From the NCBI RefSeq assembly GCF_034350045.1, contig NZ_CP133781.1:4696001-4760000 (forward strand): a DNA stretch of 64,000 nucleotides. Direction: 5' to 3'. This DNA is from Pseudomonas sp. CCI4.2 (GTDB lineage: Bacteria; Pseudomonadota; Gammaproteobacteria; Pseudomonadales; Pseudomonadaceae). A program made the translations under genes and the position numbers. The notes beneath the pieces are model-generated. The model was given only the letters and a program-made list of their open reading frames with translations, ran no database searches and had not been told where the DNA came from. This document shows positions 17,829-27,286 of this stretch, one piece after another. Numbering within the stretch: the stretch's first letter is position 1; the number at the start of each line of letters is the position of its first letter.

Positions 17829-18368
17829 TCAGAGGACGGCAGATTTAGCGGCGCGCAGCACCCGATCCGACAGGTCGCCGGGACCCAGCGCGCGAGCCAG
17901 CGCCAGACCACCGAGCATCAACGCCAGGTCAGCAAGCGCGGTGTTGGCTTCTTCAGGGCTGGACGACAATTGAGCCGTCATCAGCTCCACGTGCTCAGCC
18001 AGGGCTTCGCGGAAGCTGTCAGGCAAACGCGTCAACTCGCCCACAGTGGCCGGTAACGGACAGGCTTGCTCACTAGCATCTCGGTGTTTGCGCGACAGGT
18101 AGAACGCCGCCAGCAACGCTCGACGCTGCTCGCCCGGCAAGTCTGCGCTGATGGCGTCCAGCGCATCACGGCGGCGCGACAGTAACTGGCTAAACACCTC
18201 CAGCATCATGGCGTCTTTGCTTTCGAAGTGCGCGTAGAAACCGCCGACGGTCAAGCCTGCTGCGCCCATCACTTCGCTAACGCTAGGTTCGATGGGGCCT
18301 CGCATAATCATGGCTGAGCTGGCTGCTTGAAGGATGCGGTCGCGGGTTTGAGCTTTCTTATCGTTCAT
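17829..18368 (-). CDS. TetR-family transcriptional regulator
   Basis: 179 residues from the ATG at 18368, chosen because AGGAGGCGAC precedes it; in-frame sequence further upstream contains no conserved residues. The helix-turn-helix lies at about residues 10-55 (VSEVMGAAGLTVGGFYAHF, typical of the AcrR/NemR-like group). The C-terminal ligand domain is short but complete. In P. aeruginosa a TetR gene sits in the same place near gltX, tRNAs and an EmrAB pump (from memory). The EmrAB genes at 20948-23540 are a plausible target, though the tRNA array and gltX lie between. Confidence 0.88.
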   Translation of the reverse strand: MNDKKAQTRDRILQAASSAMIMRGPIEPSVSEVMGAAGLTVGGFYAHFESKDAMMLEVFSQLLSRRRDALDAISADLPGEQRRALLAAFYLSRKHRDASEQACPLPATVGELTRLPDSFREALAEHVELMTAQLSSSPEEANTALADLALMLGGLALARALGPGDLSDRVLRAAKSAVL

Positions 18369-18484
18369 GTCGCCTCCTGATATTACGCAAAGAATATTAT
18401 TTGCATAATAATGTTGGCAAGCCGAATTTTTCGCCGCTGGTCGGGCACCGGAGAAGCGAAGGCCAAAAGAGGAATAAAAGCGGC

Positions 18485-18524
18485 ACAAAAACAAAAGGGT
18501 CATTCAATAATTGAATGACCCTTG
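18485..18524 (-). terminator. Terminator of the tRNA array
   Basis: On the minus strand a 13-bp perfect stem (AAGGGTCATTCAA / TTGAATGACCCTT) with a three-base loop is followed by TTGTTTTTG. It lies just after the last tRNA-Glu gene. Confidence 0.88.
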
Positions 18525-18546
18525 GTCCCGTAGAACGGGAAAATCG

Positions 18547-18622
18547 TGGCGTCCCCTAGGGGACTCGAACCCCTGTTACCGCCGTGAAAGGGCGGTGTCC
18601 TAGGCCACTAGACGAAGGGGAC
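18547..18622 (-). tRNA. tRNA-Glu (TTC), copy 2
   Basis: 76 bases on the minus strand, starting GTCCCCTTCGTCTAG and ending in an encoded CCA. The 7-bp acceptor stem GTCCCCT/AGGGGAC, T-loop GGTTCGAATCC and anticodon loop CTTTCAC (anticodon TTC) all fold correctly. Last gene of an Ala-Glu-Ala-Glu array; identical in mature sequence to the copy at 18828. Confidence 0.97.
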
Positions 18623-18701
18623 GCAAAACCTTCTATACACATGACCAGCCTGAGGCTGGTCGATCCAAGGTTTGTGTGGCCAAACCTCGAACCGTACAAA
18701 T

Positions 18702-18777
<76 letters not shown>

Positions 18778-18827
18778 AAATTTATCGCCTTGCGGCGGAG
18801 CAGCTCTTCACAGCTGCTTCTTGAAAC

Positions 18828-18903
18828 TGGCGTCCCCTAGGGGACTCGAACCCCTGTTACCGCCGTGAAAGGGCGGTGTCCTAGGCCACTAGACGAAGGG
18901 GAC
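18828..18903 (-). tRNA. tRNA-Glu (TTC), copy 1
   Basis: Same 76-base mature sequence as at 18547, anticodon TTC, CCA encoded. The two Glu genes are 281 bp apart. The spacer to the neighbouring tRNA-Ala is also similar (TGTGTGGCCAAACCT-type stretch), marking a tandem duplication. Confidence 0.97.
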
Positions 18904-18984
18904 TTAACCTTCTATGTAACGTGATCAGGACTGAGCCCTTGATCGATTCAGGGTCGGTGTGGCCAAACCTTGAAATGTACAAAT

Positions 18985-19060
<76 letters not shown>

Positions 19061-19078
19061 ACGTTGTGGACGGGGCGC

Positions 19079-19107
19079 ATGTTAAGCGCGAGTAACTAAC
19101 CTGTCAA
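19079..19107 (-). promoter_or_regulatory. Promoter of the tRNA-Ala/Glu array
   Basis: On the minus strand a perfect TTGACA (plus 19102-19107), a 17-base spacer and TAACAT (plus 19079-19084). The following GC-rich stretch GCGCCCCG resembles the discriminator of stringently controlled stable-RNA promoters. Confidence 0.8.
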
Positions 19108-19185
19108 ATTTATTTTCAACAAAAATCAATGGTTTTCGTCGGCATAACAATCACTTACCACTTTACCCCCTGAATCCGGGGACAC

Positions 19186-19229
19186 GCTGGCCACTGTGCG
19201 CCCTCCTCCAGGCGGACACAATGGCCAGC
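19186..19229. terminator. Inverted repeat after gltX, possible terminator
   Basis: GCTGGCCActGTG and CACaaTGGCCAGC arms enclose an 18-base loop just after the gltX stop. There is no T-run, so factor-independent termination is doubtful; it may be a processing or stability element between gltX and the tRNAs. Confidence 0.45.
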
Positions 19230-19246
19230 AATCTTGACGGACAGTC

Positions 19247-20728
19247 TTAGACAATGGCCGCCAGCAGCTTTTCCCACTCTTTGTTTTCTTTCTTCGAAAC
19301 GCCACCCAGCAAGTCTATGGCCTGTCGCAGACGGAAGCGCGTCAAGTCTGGGCCGAGGATTTCCATGGCATCAGTCACTGACACCGAGTTGGCCTGCCCG
19401 GTAATCGACGCAAACATCAGCGGCATGGCATCGCGCAGCTTCAACTCCAGGTGTTCAACCACCGATTGAATGCTGGCGGTGATGGCGTCTTTGTTCCACT
19501 GGCGCAAGATTTCCAGTTTCCACAAAATCAGTTGCATCAGCTGACGGACTTGATCAGGCGACAACTTTTTGTGCTCGAACAACTTGGCGTCCGGCTGAAC
19601 ACCACCGGCGAAGAAGAAACTGGCCAACGGCGCAACTTGGCTAAAGGTTTCAACGCGCCCCTGTACATGGGGTGCGATTTTCATCATGTACTCGGGATTC
19701 AGCGCCCAAGTCTGTAAACGGCTGGCAAACTCTTCAACCGGTAACTCACGCAGCCATTGGCCGTTAAGCCACGACAGTTTTTCGATGTCAAAAATCGGTC
19801 CGCCCAGGGACACACGGGAAAGGTCAAAGTTATCGACCATCTCCTGCAGCGAGAACTTCTCGCGCTCGTCCGGCATCGACCAACCCATACGGCCCAGGTA
19901 GTTAAGCATCGCTTCAGGCATGAAACCCATGCGCTCGTAGAACGTTACCGAGGTCGGGTTCTTGCGTTTGGACAACTTGCTCTTGTCCGGGTTACGCAGC
20001 AGCGGCATATAGCACAACTGCGGTTGTTCCCAGCCGAAATATTCGTAAAGCAGGATCAATTTAGGTGCTGATGGCAGCCACTCTTCGCCACGTAAAACGT
20101 GGGTGATACCCATCAGGTGATCGTCGACCACGTTGGCCAGGAAGTACGTCGGCAAGCCGTCGGTCTTCATCAGCACTTGCATGTCCATGCGGTCCCACGG
20201 AATCTCAACGTCGCCGCGCAACATATCTGGCACCACGCAGATGCCTACGCTCGGCACTTTCATGCGAATGACGTGGGGTTCGCCAGCATCCAGACGACGC
20301 TGCACTTCTTCTTTTGAAAGCAACAGTGCGCGACCGTCGTAACGCGGGGTTTCGCCTTTGGCCATTTGCTCGGCGCGCATCTGATCCAGCTCTTCAGCGG
20401 TGCAGAAACACGGGAACGCGTAACCCAGCTCTACCAGCTGTTTGGCGTACTGCTGATAGATCTCGCCGCGCTCACTCTGCCGATACGGGCCATGCGGACC
20501 GCCCACGTCCGGGCCTTCGCTCCACTCGATACCCAACCAGCGCAGCGCATCGAAAATCTGCTGCTCTGACTCTCGGGTCGAGCGCAGTTGATCGGTGTCT
20601 TCAATGCGCAGGATGAATTCGCCGCCATGCTGCTTGGCAAAGCAATAGTTGAACAATGCGATGTAAGCAGTGCCAACGTGGGGGTCGCCGGTGGGCGATG
20701 GCGCGATTCGGGTGCGGACGGTGGTCAT
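19247..20728 (-). CDS. gltX: Glutamyl-tRNA synthetase
   Basis: 493 residues from the ATG at 20728; this gives the canonical start MTTVRTRIAPSPTGDPHVGT, while in-frame sequence upstream is not conserved. Class I synthetase charging tRNA-Glu with glutamate. The HIGH motif is HVGT at residues 17-20 and the KMSKS motif is KLSKRKN. The tRNA-Glu genes it serves lie directly downstream on the same strand, a common Pseudomonas arrangement. Confidence 0.97.
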   Translation of the reverse strand: MTTVRTRIAPSPTGDPHVGTAYIALFNYCFAKQHGGEFILRIEDTDQLRSTRESEQQIFDALRWLGIEWSEGPDVGGPHGPYRQSERGEIYQQYAKQLVELGYAFPCFCTAEELDQMRAEQMAKGETPRYDGRALLLSKEEVQRRLDAGEPHVIRMKVPSVGICVVPDMLRGDVEIPWDRMDMQVLMKTDGLPTYFLANVVDDHLMGITHVLRGEEWLPSAPKLILLYEYFGWEQPQLCYMPLLRNPDKSKLSKRKNPTSVTFYERMGFMPEAMLNYLGRMGWSMPDEREKFSLQEMVDNFDLSRVSLGGPIFDIEKLSWLNGQWLRELPVEEFASRLQTWALNPEYMMKIAPHVQGRVETFSQVAPLASFFFAGGVQPDAKLFEHKKLSPDQVRQLMQLILWKLEILRQWNKDAITASIQSVVEHLELKLRDAMPLMFASITGQANSVSVTDAMEILGPDLTRFRLRQAIDLLGGVSKKENKEWEKLLAAIV

Positions 20729-20947
20729 TGAAAATCTCGAATAGGTCGAACAAGCGGCGAATGTTAACAGGCGCATCCCCACGGCTCCAGCACGGGGCGG
20801 CAATCACTCCCCCGTGAAACACCCGATAGGGCATAACGGACTAAATGAATACCGGAACATCAACGCGAGCCATTATTAAGGTGAATGGCTATATGCCAGA
20901 TATAAACACTGATAAATTCGCCTACATTTCAACTAATTCAGACGCCC

Positions 20948-22000
20948 ATGCCTGCCCAACTTAAACGCCGCCTGTTCGTGTTTTTCACGATTGTTCTGCT
21001 GATAGCCCTCGCCTTTTTTGCCCAGTGGTACTTCAGGGGGCGCTTCTATGAAACCACCGACAACGCCTATGTTCAGGGTGAGATAACCCGCATTTCCAGC
21101 CAACTGGGCGCCCGGGTCGAAGAGGTCCTGGTTCAGGACAACCAGCACGTCGAGAAAGGCCAGTTGTTGATCCGCCTTGACGCCGCCGACTTCCATATGG
21201 CCGTGGACCGCGCGCAAGCCATGCTCGCCACGCATGAAGCCGAACGTATTCAAGCGCAAAGCAAACTGACCCAACAAGGCAGCCTGATCGCGTCAGTTGA
21301 AGCCCAGGTCGCCGCGAGCCAAGCGACCTTAGGCCGTACGCAGCTCGATTTGAATCGGGCGCAAACCCTGCGCAAATCCGGTTACATCTCAGAAGAGCGG
21401 GTGACCACGCTGTCTGCTGATAGCCATATAGCTCGCTCCCAAGTCACCAAAGCTCAGGCCGACGTACAAGGCCAACGTCAGCAAGTGGTCGCTTTGGGTG
21501 CTGAAACCAAGCGCTTGGACGCACAAATCTCCAACGCCAAAACCGACTTGGCTCAAGCCGAACTCAATCTGCAACGCAGTGAAATACATGCGCCCCTTAG
21601 CGGCATGATCGGTCAACGTGGCGCGCGCAATGGGCAATACGTGCAGGTCGGTGCATATTTGCTGTCCATCGTGCCGGACACTGACATCTGGGTGCAGGCC
21701 AACTTCAAGGAAACCCAGATCGGACACATGCAGCCAGGCCAACCCGCCGAGCTGACGTTTGACGCCTATCCCGACACGCCCATCAAAGGCAAGGTCGAAA
21801 GCCTGTTCGCTGCTTCCGGCGCGCAATTCAGCCTGCTGCCGCCAGACAACGCTACCGGCAACTTCACCAAAGTCGTACAGCGCATTCCGGTGAAGCTGAC
21901 CTTCGCCGCCGACAACCCTCTGCACGGCAAAATCCGCCCTGGCATGTCAGTGACGGTTAAAGTCAAAGTCAAAACCGACGGCGCTGACAGTGGCCGGTGA
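20948..22000 (+). CDS. Membrane fusion protein of an EmrAB-type efflux pump
   Basis: 350 residues, HlyD/EmrA family. One N-terminal membrane anchor (about residues 8-27) is followed by the biotinyl-lipoyl strand with ETTDNAYVQGEITRISSQLG, a coiled-coil hairpin of about 100 residues, and a beta-barrel domain containing VPDTDIWVQANFKETQIG. It links the inner-membrane pump to an outer-membrane channel in the periplasm. The last 11 bases overlap the transporter gene. No outer-membrane factor is encoded beside it, so a shared TolC-like protein is expected. The ribosome site is weak. Confidence 0.92.
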   Translation: MPAQLKRRLFVFFTIVLLIALAFFAQWYFRGRFYETTDNAYVQGEITRISSQLGARVEEVLVQDNQHVEKGQLLIRLDAADFHMAVDRAQAMLATHEAERIQAQSKLTQQGSLIASVEAQVAASQATLGRTQLDLNRAQTLRKSGYISEERVTTLSADSHIARSQVTKAQADVQGQRQQVVALGAETKRLDAQISNAKTDLAQAELNLQRSEIHAPLSGMIGQRGARNGQYVQVGAYLLSIVPDTDIWVQANFKETQIGHMQPGQPAELTFDAYPDTPIKGKVESLFAASGAQFSLLPPDNATGNFTKVVQRIPVKLTFAADNPLHGKIRPGMSVTVKVKVKTDGADSGR

Positions 22001-23540
22001 TCAACTGATCAGTCCCGTTGGCGAACCGAGCCGACGGGACTGGATCGCGGTCATGAGCGTGATGCTCGGCGCGTTCATGGCGGTGCTGGACATTCAGATC
22101 ACCAATTCATCGCTCAAGGACATTCAAGGCGCATTGTCGGCGACGCTGGAAGAAGGCTCGTGGATTTCGACTTCTTATCTGGTGGCGGAAATCATCATGA
22201 TTCCGCTGACCGCCTGGCTGGTGCAACTGCTCTCGGCGCGGCGCTTGGCGGTGTGGGTGTCCTGTGGTTTCTTGGTGGCGTCGATGCTCTGTTCGATGGC
22301 CTGGAGCCTGAACAGCATGATCGTGTTTCGTGCGTTGCAAGGCTTCACCGGCGGTGCGTTGATCCCGCTGGCGTTCACCATGACCCTGATCAAACTGCCG
22401 GTCCACCACCGCGCCAAGGGCATGGCGCTGTTTGCGATGACGGCGACTTTTGCCCCTTCCATCGGGCCGACGCTGGGTGGCTGGCTGACGGAAAACTACG
22501 GCTGGGAATACATTTTCTACATCAACATCCCGCCCGGCTTGCTGATGATTGCCGGCTTGCTCTACGGCCTGGAAAAGAAAGCGTCGCATTGGGAGCTGCT
22601 TAAAAGCACTGACTATTTAGGTATCGCCACACTGGCCGTGGGGTTGGGGTGTTTGCAGGTATTTCTCGAAGAAGGCCATCGCGAAGATTGGCTCGAATCC
22701 AACCTGATCGTGGGCTTGGGTAGTATTGCGCTGATCAGCTTGCTCACGTTCGTCATCGTGCAACTGTCCAAACCGGCACCGCTGATCAATTTGAGGATTT
22801 TGGGCGAACGCAATTTCGGCCTGTCGAGTATTTCCAGCGTCGGCATGGGCGTTGGTCTGTACGGCTCGATTTATTTACTGCCGCTGTACCTCGCGCAAAT
22901 CCAAGGCTACAACTCGCAGCAGATCGGCGAAGTGATCATGTGGATGGGGATTCCGCAGCTTTTCTTGATCCCGCTGGTGCCGCAACTGATGAAAGTCATG
23001 CCGCCGAAACTGCTCTGCGCGGCGGGCTTCGGGCTGTTTGGTTTTGCCAGTTTCGCCTCAGGTGTGCTTAACCTGGACTTCTCCGGCCCGCAATTCAATC
23101 ACGTGCAACTGATCCGCGCCCTAGGGCAACCGATGATCATGGTCACCATCTCGTTGATCGCCACGGTGTACATCCAACCCAAAGACGCGGGTTCGGCTTC
23201 CAGCTTGTTCAACATCCTGCGCAACCTCGGCGGCGCCATCGGTATCGCCTTGCTGTCGACCCTGCTCGATGCGCGAACCAAGGTGTATTTCGATTACTTG
23301 CGTGAGGCCATAGTGCCGAGCAACCCGCAAGTCGCCGAGCGGATCGCCCTGTTCACCGACAAGCTGGGCAACGAAACCGCCGCCTTGGGCAAACTCAGTG
23401 AAATCGCCCACCAGCAGGCGACGATCATGGCGTACAACGATGCGTTCCATTTCGTCGGCATCGCGCTGGCGGTGAGCATGATTGCGGTGCTGCTGACCAA
23501 GGCCTTGCCGGTCGGCGTCAAGGGCGGCGCGGCGCATTGA
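21990..23540 (+). CDS. DHA2-family multidrug transporter, EmrB/QacA type
   Basis: 516 residues with 14 hydrophobic segments. The family signature near TM1 reads GAFMAVLDIQITNSSLKDIQ and the antiporter motif in TM5 includes PSIGPTLGGWL. A proton-driven exporter of the inner membrane. The GTG at 21990 inside the upstream gene is taken as the start because the first ATG (22052) would cut into the cytoplasmic N terminus. Forms a two-gene operon with the membrane fusion gene; drugs exported are unknown. Confidence 0.92.
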   Translation: MAGDQLISPVGEPSRRDWIAVMSVMLGAFMAVLDIQITNSSLKDIQGALSATLEEGSWISTSYLVAEIIMIPLTAWLVQLLSARRLAVWVSCGFLVASMLCSMAWSLNSMIVFRALQGFTGGALIPLAFTMTLIKLPVHHRAKGMALFAMTATFAPSIGPTLGGWLTENYGWEYIFYINIPPGLLMIAGLLYGLEKKASHWELLKSTDYLGIATLAVGLGCLQVFLEEGHREDWLESNLIVGLGSIALISLLTFVIVQLSKPAPLINLRILGERNFGLSSISSVGMGVGLYGSIYLLPLYLAQIQGYNSQQIGEVIMWMGIPQLFLIPLVPQLMKVMPPKLLCAAGFGLFGFASFASGVLNLDFSGPQFNHVQLIRALGQPMIMVTISLIATVYIQPKDAGSASSLFNILRNLGGAIGIALLSTLLDARTKVYFDYLREAIVPSNPQVAERIALFTDKLGNETAALGKLSEIAHQQATIMAYNDAFHFVGIALAVSMIAVLLTKALPVGVKGGAAH

Positions 23541-23659
23541 CACAGAGGGCAGGATAAAATCAGCTTGCCTTGATCCATATCAAGAGGTCCACTGAAGATT
23601 GGCGGCACAATAATGGCACCTTGCCTTTATCTATTCAGCTAATCAAAAGAAGACCTCTC

Positions 23660-25138
23660 ATGGGCGCCTGGCTTAGCAATGTTTCCCTGAAATACAAATT
23701 CTGGGCCGTCAACGCGGTGGCCTTTTTCACCACCCTGACGCTGGTGTTGTACGCCTTGCAGCTTGAGCAGCACGCCCGGGTCAATGCGGCGCAATACTCA
23801 GCACAGGCGCAAGCGCGCTTGCTTGGCAGTTGGCCCGGCACGCAGCCGCTGCCGGCCATCAGTAACCTGTTGAGTTTTGCCCAGGGTCAAGCACCCAGCC
23901 TCAATAGCCAGCCACTCACTGAATTGGCTAACGCCAGCGGCTGGGTGGATTTGAGCGCTCAGAACAAAGGCGACGAAACCCTTATCGGCGCCGAAGTCAT
24001 CGCCCGACCTGATGGGCAACGTGTTGCCGTACTGGCCTTCGCGCCAAGCCTGATACAGGTTCTGTTCGAACGTTTGGCGCAGTACGCCGTCGCGGTGTGC
24101 ATCCTGACCATCGTGATGCTGGCTGCGTCACAGTTGCTGATCCGCTTTCTGCTGAGCCAACTCGACACCCTCAAGGACGTCATGCTCCACGTCGAGAAAA
24201 CCGGTGATTTGTCTGCTCGCGTGCCGTTGGTAGGCGACGATGAGGTCGGGCAAATGGCCAAGGCGTTCAATGCCATGCAGGCCGGTTATCAGCGAGTGGT
24301 CAATATCGTTGCCAAAACCGCCGCCCGCCTTGATGAAGGTGCGGTCAAGCTGGCGGCGGGCATGAGCGAAGTGCGCCACGGCATGCTCGGTCAACAGAGC
24401 GAAACCGACCAAGTCGCAACCGCCATCAATGAAATGACCTCCACCGTCTACCACATCGCCCAGCACGCCGGGTCTACCCGAGATCAGTCGCAAACGGCTG
24501 ATACCTTGGCAGGAACCGGCAAGGACGTGGTTCAGCGGGTGCAGGTGTCCATCGCCGGACTCTCCAGCGGCGTGCAACAAACCGCTGAAATGATCCGGCA
24601 ATTGGCCGATGACAGTCAGAAAATCAACGGCGTGGTCAACGTCATTCACAGCATCGCCGAACAAACCAATCTGCTGGCGCTCAACGCGGCCATCGAAGCG
24701 GCGCGCGCGGGTGAGATGGGCCGCGGATTTGCCGTGGTCGCGGATGAAGTGCGCAACTTGGCGAAACGCGTGCAAAGCTCCACCGATGAAATCACCAAGA
24801 TGGTCGCAGCACTGCAGGCTGGGACCCGGGACGCCGTGGACTTCATGCAGGAAAGCTCGTTCAAGGCCGACGATTGCGTGCAACACGCCAAAGAAGCCGG
24901 CGAAGCGCTGGCAGCGATTACGAATGCAGTGGCCCAAATGCGCGAAAGCAATACCCTGATCGCCGAAGCCGCCCAAGAACAAAGCCAGGTCGCGGAAGAA
25001 ATGAACCGCGCCGTGGTCAGTATCCGCGACGTCACCGAACAGACCGTGCAGCAAACCGTAGAATCAGCCACCACCAGCGGTGAACTGGCCACACTGGCCG
25101 GTGAACTGAGTCGGGCGATTGGTCAGCTTAAGTTGTGA
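23660..25138 (+). CDS. Methyl-accepting chemotaxis protein
   Basis: 492 residues from the ATG at 23660, preferred because it gives a short cytoplasmic tail before TM1. TM1 is at about 14-34, a periplasmic sensor region of about 105 residues follows, TM2 at about 141-165, HAMP at 165-220, then the signalling domain with the invariant tip NLLALNAAIEAARAGE and FAVVADEVRNLAKR. It controls CheA and so flagellar or twitching behaviour. The periplasmic domain is shorter than Tar-type four-helix or dCache domains and I do not recognise its ligand. The C terminus ends without a CheR-docking pentapeptide. Confidence 0.92.
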   Translation: MGAWLSNVSLKYKFWAVNAVAFFTTLTLVLYALQLEQHARVNAAQYSAQAQARLLGSWPGTQPLPAISNLLSFAQGQAPSLNSQPLTELANASGWVDLSAQNKGDETLIGAEVIARPDGQRVAVLAFAPSLIQVLFERLAQYAVAVCILTIVMLAASQLLIRFLLSQLDTLKDVMLHVEKTGDLSARVPLVGDDEVGQMAKAFNAMQAGYQRVVNIVAKTAARLDEGAVKLAAGMSEVRHGMLGQQSETDQVATAINEMTSTVYHIAQHAGSTRDQSQTADTLAGTGKDVVQRVQVSIAGLSSGVQQTAEMIRQLADDSQKINGVVNVIHSIAEQTNLLALNAAIEAARAGEMGRGFAVVADEVRNLAKRVQSSTDEITKMVAALQAGTRDAVDFMQESSFKADDCVQHAKEAGEALAAITNAVAQMRESNTLIAEAAQEQSQVAEEMNRAVVSIRDVTEQTVQQTVESATTSGELATLAGELSRAIGQLKL

Positions 25139-25142
25139 TGAC

Positions 25143-25204
25143 GGGCGGTGTACCTGATACACCGCCCGGCCTGGGCCTCTTCGCAGGCAACCCTGCTCCC
25201 ACAG
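25143..25204. repeat. Hairpin plus single REP arm after the chemoreceptor gene
   Basis: GGGCGGTGT/ACACCGCCC (25143-25167) is a strong stem immediately after the chemoreceptor stop but lacks a T-run. The adjoining GCCTCTTCGCAGGCAACCCTGCTCCCACAG is a single, reversed arm of the REP family seen at 3069, 15932 and 32936. The rest of the gap to 25345 (including TTCGGCAGCCCCTACAG and CTGCGCGACAGCACGGCGTC) resembles the tail of the composite repeat at 15932 and 32936. Confidence 0.7.
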
Positions 25205-25438
25205 TGCGCAGGCGTGAGTCTTTCGGTGCCGATGAAATCCCCTGCGCCTTACCGACTTCGCAGACTTCGGCAGCCCCTACAGTTGTCCGGTGTTTTGCTG
25301 CGCGACAGCACGGCGTCGAAGGCGTGGCGGATCTCTATCCAGCAACACTATCAACGCCATAGCCAACCTCGATTCGCCGCTCCGGTACCCCAAGCCTATT
25401 CTTCAAACATTGAATTAATGCTTGAAGAGGCCCTTACC

Positions 25439-25645
25439 ATGAGCAAATTATTAGCAACTATCGGACACTCCGGTGCTTACACCGACAGCGCGTTACGGGT
25501 TCTTGCCTTGCCGCTGTCCATCGTCGCCGGATTGCTGTTGGTGGATGGTTTTCTTGAGTCGAGCCTGCCATCGGTGGCCATTGGTGTTATTGCACTGGTC
25601 GCGGCAAAGGCGTTTAGCCAAACACCGTTACCGTCTGACGACTGA
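25439..25645 (+). CDS. Small hydrophobic membrane protein
   Basis: 68 residues starting MSKLLATIGHSGAYTDSALR, with two adjacent hydrophobic segments (VLALPLSIVAGLLLVDGFL and LPSVAIGVIALVAAKAF) that suggest a hairpin in the inner membrane. AAGAGG lies eight bases before the ATG. An in-frame ATG seven codons upstream is possible. The stop lies 32 bp inside the 3' end of the convergent thioesterase gene. I do not recognise the family; function unknown. Confidence 0.65.
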   Translation: MSKLLATIGHSGAYTDSALRVLALPLSIVAGLLLVDGFLESSLPSVAIGVIALVAAKAFSQTPLPSDD

Positions 25646-26411
25646 TCGCCACCAACTCACCGCTTGGGGTCCACAGCGCGGCGGCGGTGTGACCGTAACC
25701 GTCGCGGGCATGCTCAATCACTGCGCGGTACATGCACCAGTCATGGGTATTCAACTTCGGCAACGGCTGCACGAACTCGATGGTCCAGGTCAGTGAGCTT
25801 CCGGGCGCCGGCTTGCTCAAATGTGGCAACAGCGCAGGCGGCCAGGTATCGACCAATGCCAATAAGTGGGTTTCGGTCAGGGGCTCGTTTTTGACATCCC
25901 CGCGCAACCGTACGTAACCACCGATTTCCCGGGAGGGCGTATTGCTGAACGGAAGTCCCCCCAATCCCCAACGCATACTCATGAAGCGTAGGTACTCCGG
26001 GGTGATTCCGGGGATAAACGGTAACTCCAGACACTCATCCACTGACTTCAGCGTCGGCGCCGGATCGGCCTGAACCGAAATTGCCGATACCCGAGGCGCA
26101 CCAAAGCTGCCCTGAATAAGGGTCATGACCTGGTCACCCTGCATCGCGCGGCCCAGCACTTGGCTGACGGCTTTGCCCTCGCGCAATACCTCGACCTCAA
26201 AACTGATGGGGACGCCGGGCGCAGCGGGCCCGACAAAGGTCAGCGCCAGCGAACGAACCGGCCGATCTGCCGGCACCTTGGCGCGCATCGCTTCAAACTG
26301 CAACGCCGCCATGAGCCCGCCGAAACAGGCCCGACCTTGGGCCCACTCAGCAGGAATAACGACTGAAAGAGGGTTGTCACGTACAGCGTCAACCAGGTCG
26401 GAAAAACTCAT
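25614..26411 (-). CDS. Acyl-CoA thioesterase, double hot-dog TesB-like
   Basis: 265 residues from the ATG at 26411, which has GAGGTTTGC upstream and gives MSFSDLVDAVRDNPLSV. Two hot-dog domains are visible; the first carries ACFGGLMAALQFEAM and the second TWTIEFVQPLP with a C-terminal SGELVAISRQTVTVF typical of the 4HBT_3/TesB-like group. Likely hydrolyses medium or long acyl-CoA esters in the cytoplasm. Stands alone, with its 3' end overlapping the small convergent gene. Confidence 0.85.
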   Translation of the reverse strand: MSFSDLVDAVRDNPLSVVIPAEWAQGRACFGGLMAALQFEAMRAKVPADRPVRSLALTFVGPAAPGVPISFEVEVLREGKAVSQVLGRAMQGDQVMTLIQGSFGAPRVSAISVQADPAPTLKSVDECLELPFIPGITPEYLRFMSMRWGLGGLPFSNTPSREIGGYVRLRGDVKNEPLTETHLLALVDTWPPALLPHLSKPAPGSSLTWTIEFVQPLPKLNTHDWCMYRAVIEHARDGYGHTAAALWTPSGELVAISRQTVTVFG

Positions 26412-26518
26412 GCAAACCTCATGTCTGGTAAACCGGCGAAAGAACATTGCCCGAATCTTAACCAGCACGGTGCCCCTGCGCAGAGTTCATTTACGCCAAA
26501 CTGACGCCTGAAAAGGAT

Positions 26519-27286
26519 TTATTTTTTGAAACATGCCTTACCCAGACGCTCCAACGCCCGGTCTGCATTGGTCTCAGCGGTCTCGATGTCCCGTTCCCAA
26601 CCCGGCACGCAACGCAGCAGGTCAGTGTGCTCCTGAGCTTGCGCTAGCCACTGCAAATGATCGTGCCAGTCGCCCAAGGCGGTTTGCGCTTCTTTAAGCC
26701 GCTTTTGCGTGGTTTGGCTGGTTTTATCCAGCTCGGGATAGGCCTCGGCGGCGTAACGCACGCGCTTGATCAGCAAACGCAGACGATGGCGATCATGAGC
26801 CGGGTCATCAATCGTCTGATGCAGTTTCTTCCACTGCTTGTTCAAGCGAGTTTCGATGCGCTTTTTCAGGTCGTGCAGCAGTCCTTGATGCTGCGAAGCC
26901 CGAAGGAAACGCGGAAAGGCATCCAGCACGCTGAACAATTGATTCAGTTGCGCCGACGATGCAACCCCCAAATACGCGTCGCTTAACGAACGACTGCGCT
27001 GACGAGCCGCTTCGGCCATGCCCCGTTGCTCCAAATAGCCGACCAACACCTCGCGGTCGCGCAACGGCGTGGTCAGTTGGCCGACCGCTTTGGCTGCCGT
27101 TTCAAGCTGCTCGACGCCGGGCAAACCGTTCAACGGTCGTAGCAGGCTGCGCAGGCGCCTCACGTTGATGCGCAAATCATGCAGCGCTTCACTGTCAGTT
27201 TCAGCGGAAAGCCGCGCTTGGCAGGCCATCAATTTCACATCAAGGCCCAGCAGTCGCGCGACCAGACGATCAACCAATGCAGACAT
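26519..27286 (-). CDS. CHAD-domain protein, probable polyphosphate binder
   Basis: 255 residues, all alpha-helical and rich in Arg, Lys and His. The CHAD signature is clear: LHDLRINVRRLRSLLRPL near the N terminus and RLRLLIKRVRYAAEAY in the middle, whose conserved basic residues bind phosphate chains. CHAD proteins associate with polyphosphate granules. The ATG follows the tgpA stop with no gap and its ribosome site lies inside tgpA, so it is the last gene of moxR-DUF58-tgpA-CHAD. The functional link to the other three is unknown. Confidence 0.88.
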   Translation of the reverse strand: MSALVDRLVARLLGLDVKLMACQARLSAETDSEALHDLRINVRRLRSLLRPLNGLPGVEQLETAAKAVGQLTTPLRDREVLVGYLEQRGMAEAARQRSRSLSDAYLGVASSAQLNQLFSVLDAFPRFLRASQHQGLLHDLKKRIETRLNKQWKKLHQTIDDPAHDRHRLRLLIKRVRYAAEAYPELDKTSQTTQKRLKEAQTALGDWHDHLQWLAQAQEHTDLLRCVPGWERDIETAETNADRALERLGKACFKK

